A stretch of 64,000 bases of DNA from Antedon mediterranea (lineage: Eukaryota > Echinodermata > Crinoidea > Comatulida > Antedonidae). The number at the start of each line of letters is the position of its first letter. Position 1 is the stretch's first letter. Positions 56,535 to 64,000 of the stretch are shown piece after piece. A program made the translations under genes and the position numbers. The notes under the pieces are model-generated. The model was not told the DNA's origin. It was given only the letters and a program-made list of their open reading frames with translations, and did not search any database. Location: positions 9,606,501 to 9,670,500 of the forward strand of contig NC_092672.1 of assembly GCF_964355755.1 (NCBI RefSeq). Direction: 5' to 3'.

Positions 56535-59500
56535 ATGCTAGTCAAGTCGCCCCATCGCAAAGTCGTACCATATAAAGTCGCCCTTTACAAAGTCGCCCCC
56601 ATCTCAAAGTCGCCCCAAAACAAAGTCGCCCCGACACAGTCGTCCCATTGCAAAGTCACCCAATCGCAAAGTCGCCCCAACTCAAAGTCGCCCCATCGCA
56701 AAGTCGCCCTAACACAAAGTCGCTCCATCGCAAAGTCGCCCCAGAACGTTAAAATAGTTTACAAGTGCGTAAAATGTCCCAATGATACATAAAATAACAC
56801 GGAACGTTTAGGGATGATAAAAGGGGAGGGGGAGCCCCGTCATGTAATCTCAGGTCACACGATCGGCACCCTCCCATCAGAGAGGAAGCCCCCGACTAAT
56901 CACTCCGAGGTCGCACTAACGCGCTAGCTCACCAGAGGGAAACCCCGTAATTACTCCGCCATTGTCGCACTCTACTACAAAACAACGCACCATCTGAAAA
57001 AGGGGGAAGCCCCACCGGAGTCACTCCGACTTTTACGATGATATTGGTTGCGTTATTTTTGGTCGCGATAAAATGATGTTACGATCTCTAGATCTACTTT
57101 GGTCGATGAATATTTATTATTAGGTGATCATTTAGAATAAAATGATCACCTATTGTTATTGTACAAAATCTTTATTATTGGTTATCCGCACTTGGCGGAT
57201 AACCCCTTGTTATTGTTAGGATCTTTTTTTTTTCTTTGGTTATCCGTCATCAGAATTAAAGGAGACCTTGAAAATTAGAGTATATAGTGTACACTGTATA
57301 TACTTTGACGTGACGCAAAATAGAGAGCGCACTAACATTTTTTTCAATGGCATAATCATTTTTTTCTGTGCGCCATATTCTAACGTATGACGTGCGCGTG
57401 GTGTCACGTCTGCGCTGCGGATAACCTAACTCGTCCGTAGTGGCGAGTTCAAATCTAGTTGTTTTCCTTGTTGTTATTCTTCTTTCTGTACACTTTTCTG
57501 TAACAATTATCTCAAAAAGTTAAATAGCAATGATCTAAAAAATTACACAATGTCTTTCAAATACTTTAACTTAGACATAATAAGCTTTTCAGCGTGATCA
57601 CTCATCCGTTTGAGTCCATTCTGACTTAAAATAACACTATACGAGCACTTTAAAAATGACAAAATGCGCACATTAATTGTACAAAAGTGCTAAAAATGGT
57701 AACAATTTATTTTTATTTTAAAATGAATATAATTCTTCAGAATGGAAAGTGACCCCCAATGTTTTTAACTTAATATGGAAGCCAATAAGTTGTAGATATA
57801 AATGTATATACACATTAAACGTACAAAATGGTATGACGTCATCAAATGGCCACTTGAATTTAAAAATTAGGAATTTTTTTCGTTTTGTGTAGGTTATCAC
57901 ATTCAATAGAGCGCATCTCCGCTATTTGAGCCCGATTTTCGCACAAATTTCAGTATGTGCTTGCTTAATTATTTATCTTTCTCATGAGTTGTCAGCGTTT
58001 TCATTTTGACGACGTTATCACGTGTAAAAACTTGAATAACGTGAGTCGTATAATTTCACCTACACCATACAGTTTAATATCTTACCGCTCATCAGAATTA
58101 AAGGAGACCTTGAAAATGTTAACTGATTAAGAAAGCTGATAAAATGTAGATATGAATTCATAACAAAATTAAGCCGATCGGATGTTGTGATGGTATTATA
58201 TGGCCAGTTGAAGTTAAAAAGTAGTTTTTAAATTTCTTTAGTCCAAGTTATACAAATTTCAATGAGCGGGCTTTGCGCTTCTACATGTCAAATTCTCTTC
58301 CAATTCTTATATTTATTTGCTCAATTCATTATCTGTCGAAATGATTATCTTTGAGTTTATTTTGATATATCCATCATACCAAAAAATCAGAACATGGTGT
58401 GTATCCCGTAATTTCCTCTATGCTACACTGTATATAGATATACAGTATATACTGTATATTGTATATATATGGCATATAATAGGCACAACTCAACACTATA
58501 AGCATATAATATTAGGATGGAATATATCATCATTTTCCGATCGTATGATAACGTACGTGCATGTTTAAAAAAAATTATTTTCAGTAATTAATTAATTAAT
58601 TAATGCCAATAAAATGATAAAAATGATCACCTATAATTCGTCAAAGTGACGAATTAAATTCTAGTTATTATATTAATAATTTACTTTTTTTTAATTTTAC
58701 AGATCTCTGAGAAAGATGTGTGCCTTAAAAAATGAAAATTTGTAAAAATAGTTTAAGATTATAGTATTATTCGGCATAATGTCATTTAACAATACATACT
58801 TATTTAAACGTGAAATATTTTATAGAGAACGTAGGCTACATCTGTGTCTTTATTTTATATACAACAAATTACGCATTCAGTTTACTATTAGTATTACAAT
58901 GAACATTTGATTATAAGCCTGGAAAGGCAATCCATCAATCATTATCCATTATAAATTGCATCATATACTCACTATATATGTCGTAAATGATGACGTGCGT
59001 GTGTGTATTCGTCGTATGTCCGTGGTTCTTCACTGTCTTGTTTAATTTAAAACACCCGATATGAGGATATTTATTAGGTATGGTAATTAGAATGTTCTAT
59101 AAACAAAAGGGTTGAAAGAAATTTCTTCAGTAAAACGATCATTTTGCTGTTGATTAAAAGGCGACTCACAATCTGAAACCAATCTGTTTCTTCACAGCTG
59201 CTACGTCTTTCTGCTGACCGTCGGGGATTCCCCTTTTGAAAAAAGATGCACACGATACTGTACGATGGTTTTTCCATAGACAAAATGTAGCGTTTTAATA
59301 TTACTAAAATACCTGCATGTAAAACGATCATATCGGCGATGAAATCCTTTTTTTTTAGTATTTTTTATTTCTTCATTTTGAAAAGTCATAATAAAATTTA
59401 ATAACAATAGACACATAACTTGTCAATAAATGCAAAATGATCAATAAGTAGCCTATAACACTCATTGTCTACACAGCTGTACTGTTTGTTTTAACTAATC

Positions 59501-60035
59501 TAAGCCTATACGAAGGCCTACTACACATTTATACATTTATTATATGATCCTAAAAGAATGATTGATCTGGTCCACTAGTAGGTTGAAGAAAAATTGGCCT
59601 CTGGTAACTAATTTTAAAATCATTATATATTAACATTTTCGAAACTATAAATCAGGGATAAACTTTTTAGAAACTTTTAAACAAGGAACTATTTTTATGA
59701 ATGATTTTTAAAAAGCACATTACTCCATTAAAACCTGTAAAATAAAAATTAAAACACAAATTATGTATTCATAATAGGATAAACATTATAATGTATACGA
59801 CATTTAGCGCGCCCAAAGTAACAACGCGATCAATATCAAACGCAAAACCGATATGATTAAAACTTCGTACTACTAGCGGCGGCGCTTCATACCGAATTAA
59901 AACCGTGGGCGACTTTGCGTTGGGGCGACTTTGTGATTGGGCGACTGTGTCGGGGCGACTTTGCGATGGGGTGACTTTGTATCGGGCGACTTTGTATGGG
60001 GCGACTTTGCGATGGGGCGACTTGACTGGATCCCG
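56535..60035. mobile_element. Second foldback element with inverted minisatellite arms
   Basis: The left arm (about 56540-56745) has about 12 copies of a 15-17 bp unit like AAAGTCGCCCCATCGC. The right arm (59905-60030) has the same unit inverted (GCGATGGGGCGACTTT), and both outer ends read AGTCAAGTCGCCCC outward. The 3.1-kb interior holds other repeats but no recognised gene. The architecture matches the element at 34.6-36.2 kb with an unrelated repeat unit. Confidence 0.78.
57238..58117 (+). repeat. Direct repeat ATCAGAATTAAAGGAGACCT, 840 bp apart
   Basis: The word plus flanking TTGAAAA occurs at about 57250 and 58090. The region between contains a palindromic GGTTATCCGC..GCGGATAACC (about 57179-57206). 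Probably an unnamed repeat inside the foldback element. Confidence 0.6.
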
Positions 60036-60562
60036 GCCTAACTTGGCTGGGAGTCATTGGACAACTAGGTCTACTTGACCTGTCTGGGCTAACCTATTAT
60101 TTTGGGCCTAGGCTTAACCTTACTAGTTAAAGTAGGTAGGGGCTAGCCTAGCTAGGCCTAAAATCGGACAGAAAATGTGGAGTTATTTACATGTATTTGA
60201 CAGTACAGATATAACAAGCAAAATAGTCAACAAAATATTGATAATAAAATACAATCATTTTAAAGTTAATATTGTGCCTTAAAAGGGTTATTTGATTGTT
60301 GTCAATTGGCTGTGTTGTGACAAAGGGCTGCCACACACGCTATGGCTATACCATATTCTTTGAAGAGCAGCAGCTGGAAAGATGACAGCACATGTTTTTC
60401 CACTGTATTTTAGTAACCAAAATGGTTGACATTCGGGGAAAAGAATCATCAAAGACAGAAGTGAAGAATCTCTTTCTCCAATTATTACACATTATTTAGG
60501 CCTACTATTAAATATTGTTTTTTTATTAACTATATTTTTTGCATAAAAATTGCTTTGTTTAA
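60036..60562. other. AT-rich DNA, no gene
   Basis: Contains a cluster of CTAGGCCTA words near 60060-60165 and nothing else recognised. Confidence 0.4.
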
Positions 60563-61134
60563 AGATGTATTGTCCCTTTGAGTAATTCCAAAAAAAATTT
60601 AAAAAAAAGATTTCGAAAAAAAGTAGGTCATTTTGAAGTATCAAAATAGTTATAAACTTTCACAAAAAATTAGTCGAAAAAAAATTGTTTAACTGAAATA
60701 TATACAGACGTTTGTTTTTGTTCAAAAAATAACTTTGACTTCCAGTCAAAGTTTTTGATCAAGACATATCTCATAATGCAACGCGCTTGTTTGGCTAATC
60801 TATATGCATAATCATAAAACTTCCTACGATCTGTGTGAAAACACCTTCTCAACCGTGACGAGTTGTAAACAATCCTAATTAGCATCATGCAAAATGCATA
60901 CTCGTGGTTTGAAATCTTTGTTTACTTTTGCTCGTGACGATTTTCCAGATGAAATGTAATCAAACTAATTTACCTGTTAATTATGTAAACTTGTTGTTTT
61001 TGGCTTAAATTTTCGACTTAAAGTGAATAACTAATATTACTTTGATCATGGAGGTATAAAAAGCTTTGATATGGCCAATTTAAATAAAACATATTTTGAC
61101 ATTCATTTTTTGTGTTTCAAGGGACAATACATCT
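60563..61134. mobile_element. TTAA-flanked MITE, ends AGATGTATTGTCCCTT
   Basis: AGATGTATTGTCCCTTTGAG at the left is mirrored by AAGGGACAATACATCT at the right, with TTAA at 60559-60562 and 61135-61138. A TTAA target site points to the Kolobok or piggyBac groups. 572 bp, non-coding. Confidence 0.85.
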
Positions 61135-64000
61135 TTAATAAAAGAAACCATTTGGTCTAGCGACGTTAATTGCTGGTTTGAGGAACGCGATCGCGCAGGC
61201 GCTCCTTAAAAATGACTGATCGCTTTCGGAAATTCCCTTTTATTGTGTAAAAAGAGTGATGGTCACAAAGAGGAGACCTACGCAAGAAGGATCATGTGTG
61301 CAAGGAGTTCTTAATTAGAACTCCATATGTAAGCAGGCCTAGAATAACCATACCACACACCACAAGTGGCGAACGTCCACTACAAAAAGCAACACATGCG
61401 CAGTGTAACTAAAATGAACTAACTTTTTTTGCGGGGCTATACTAGGCCTACTAAAGTCAGAGACGGCAAATGATGTAAAATCACGAATTTTCTTTGTAAA
61501 ATAAATTTGAAAATTGAAAATACACTGGAAACGGCGGGATTACTAGCCTAGCTATTTTATGATACGATCTTGCTATTTAGTAATAAAAGTAACATTTGCC
61601 TGCTGGCTATACTACAGAAAAGGCAAACAATCATCATATGGGCTAGGCTTATGCCTAGGCTAGTCTGGTTTGAAAGGGCACTTCATGAAAAAGGGGGTTC
61701 GTTCGAACCCTACGAACCCCCCTGGCCACGGGCTTGTAATAATCTTCAGATTTTATGTTTTTGTTGGAAAATACTTTTAACTAATCCCTCACCATTCAAC
61801 TATTTTTGTAAAGTGGGTTGCATTTAGTCTTTATAATACATGTTTTTTTTTCTAAACACGTGCTATTAATGTATTGATATTAACACACTGGGATTACTTT
61901 TTATATCTACTATATTTTTTTTGTAATCATTCCTAAAAGAATAAAATTAATAACAACAATTATTTTCAAACAAAACATCAATTTTTTTTTTAAAATTGCC
62001 GATATTATGGACAGGATTTAATTTTATTCGTTTTTTTTAAGCGGGACATTAGGCGGCGAGGCGAGACACTGGATATACAAAAACAAGGAATAAAGTGTTG
62101 TATTGTCTTCTGTATTGGGTTCAAAAAGTTGTATTTACCTAAATAAATTGTAATTTAAAGCAAACATAATTATTCATTATTTTTTTTAACGGTACATTTA
62201 GGCGGCGGGACGTCTCGAGTCGACTGGACATACAAAAACAAGGGGCAAGGAATCAAGTGTTGTGTATTTATTGTCTTTTTTATTTACATGGTATAGTCTC
62301 CCAGTAAGCGTTGGAGGTTTTTGCCTGAAGCTCGATTAAACGTATGTCTGTGCAAAATATTTATCTTTTGCTAATGATTCGAAACATTTTCAAGTTTATT
62401 GTTTACATAATATAATACCATATATATAGAACATTTGATTAATAAATATGATTGTGTGAGGAGGACGCATTACGCCAAGGCTTTAAGTGTGGTCCTCCAG
62501 ATAAAAGATATTTATATATATAATATTAAGTGAGAGAGAAAAAAATAGAAAAACACTGAATTGTCTAGTACTGTAACTTAGACTAATGGAATCTATAGAC
62601 CTAGATGAATGGGGAAAAGTGCATTTACCTTGTACATGACCCCGGCACAAATACATTCATCGATCCATTCTAATAACATGACGACAATCTTAATGCCTTT
62701 GGTTCTCGCGAGGATGTAACCCACCGTAAGTAATTGAAAAAATGGGAAAATGTAAAAAACCATTGCCTGTCACTAATGCTTTTATTCTTTGAGTTATTAT
62801 CTCTGTCAGTTTAAGTTGTTTGATGTTTTCTTAAGGGGCGGCATGACTTTGTAACAACATGGCATTGAAGAACACAATATCAGAAGGGCTGCTTGTTTTC
62901 GATTAGATAGAAATATGAAATTAACGATGTATAAACAATAATGTCAATCCTGCTTTTAGTAGGCTTACTAGAGGCTCATCCTTAGTAGGCCTACTAAATG
63001 GTTTGGACAATAATATATGAAATTTAAAATGTATACAAATTAAATAATATTTGTATCATTCCTACGATGGGCGCATCCTTAGTGCCCGGCCTTATATGTT
63101 ATTTTGTTTAAATTTGACTATCATACAGGTATAATAATCCATTAATACATACATAATGCAATTCGATCCTTACCATGATTAATGTTTGTTACAGTTTTAA
63201 TATTTGTACATATTTCATTTAACCTACCATCATCATAAACTTTCTGGGTCTGTGTGCGTGTCTTTAAAAAAAAAAAAATTCAAATTAGCAAATATTTTTA
63301 TATAGGCCTAAATAACATTATAAAAACATTTCTTTTAATTTTCGAATTATTTGTTTAAAATTAAAAATTTAAAGAAATGTCTAAAAATGATATAACTTTC
63401 TTACAATGTAAGCGTGATACACTAAAAAGTATATTCAACTGGCCAATCCGAATAAAACTTGTTGCGCAAGACATAAACAAAAAACAAACAAAAAACGATG
63501 CCAAGATACAAACAGAACATAAAACAATGGACAGAAACAGAAAAGTAAATGGGAAAACAAATTTAGACTGTAAAAATTAGTAATTTTAGATAATAATGGC
63601 GTTTGGTTATGGGAAAATATTATGTTCATCGATGTGCAATTCTAGGTAAGGTTATTCCAACGTTTCATCACTGATTCATGTAAGCGAATAAACACAATGC
63701 AAATTATACACAAAGGCCATAAATATTTTGACCATTTTTTTTGTTTATATAGTGTGTTGGTTTGTCTACGAGCCTTAAAGTTTGGTTCTCCCAAGGACGG
63801 AAAGCTAGCCCACTATAAGTAATTTGAGCAATCATCCAAAATGTGTCAAGGAGTTGAGTTTTCCAACTGAGAACAACTCAGTTTTAACACGCCACTTTCG
63901 TCTGACCTTGAAGTGGCTTAATATAATTTATTTAAAATAATAATAAATATGCTGTAACTGACACAAATTAGCAAAATCTTCGATGGAATTCTACTGAAAC
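61135..64000. other. Intergenic DNA, no gene recognised
   Basis: AT-rich with short frames only. Related words occur near 62670-62740 and 63770-63825 (GGTTCTC, CCCAC..TAAGTAATT), suggesting an old dispersed repeat. The last frame on the plus strand (63377-63580) is a Lys/Asn-rich composition effect. Confidence 0.45.
62015..62290 (+). repeat. Tandem pair of a unit of about 165 bp
   Basis: 62030-62115 and 62190-62275 both contain TTAGGCGGCG.GACG/GCG, CTGGA(C/T)ATACAAAAACAAGG and AAGTGTTGT in the same order. Confidence 0.75.

Noticed and set aside
56535-56792. Lys/Ser/Pro repeat frame
   Set aside because: Translation of the AAAGTCGCCCCATCGC minisatellite.
63377-63629. Lys/Asn-rich frame and its antisense partner
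   Set aside because: Composition effect in AT-rich DNA without domain or splice support.

Overview
The window looks like nuclear DNA of a marine invertebrate deuterostome, most likely an echinoderm or a close relative. The genes are spliced with GT..AG introns. They include a complement-type protease with the MASP domain order and a ciliary protein. The gaps are AT-rich and packed with DNA-transposon debris, foldback elements and CTAGGCCTAG-type palindromic filler. The species assignment is an inference; no sequence search was possible.

Layout. 1-9.2 kb: a tandem duplication of about 1.15 kb containing a Harbinger-type MITE. The second MITE copy was split by a complete 5.6 kb PIF/Harbinger transposon (2780-8363, TSD TTA) carrying two interlocked, apparently intact genes on opposite strands: a DDE transposase and a MADF-BESS-like partner. 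9.5-15.2 kb (minus): a four-exon gene for a predicted 1378-residue type I membrane protein with signal peptide, long repetitive Ser/Thr/Asn-rich ectodomain, one juxtamembrane TSP1 domain, one membrane helix and a short tail. Head-to-head with it, 16.1-21.7 kb (plus): an eight-exon MASP-like gene (CUB-EGF-CUB-CCP-CCP-trypsin, 710 residues, catalytic triad intact).

22.4-29.3 kb: a broken tandem copy of the MASP 3' half (frameshift at the catalytic His, later in-frame stop), preceded by a stray copy of the last exon of the next gene. This is the pattern expected if one segment spanning the convergent 3' ends of both genes was tandemly duplicated. A TSP1 gene fragment and a 5'-truncated LINE lie between the copies. 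29.1-40.6 kb (minus): an eight-exon CFAP119/CCDC189-like ciliary gene (311 residues) whose introns hold several MITEs, a Harbinger relic with a broken Myb/SANT-like gene, a Penelope-type hammerhead ribozyme, a foldback element with minisatellite arms, an inverted pair of tRNA-like genes and a GIY-YIG endonuclease fragment.

40.6-64 kb: no host gene was recognised. This part is a transposon graveyard: hAT-like and long-TIR elements, a non-LTR retrotransposon with a broken RT, a foldback element carrying 20 copies of the TTGCGCAA palindrome, a second foldback element with minisatellite arms, and a TTAA-flanked MITE.

All multi-exon models were built by hand. In each, exon lengths sum to a multiple of three and phases agree at every junction.
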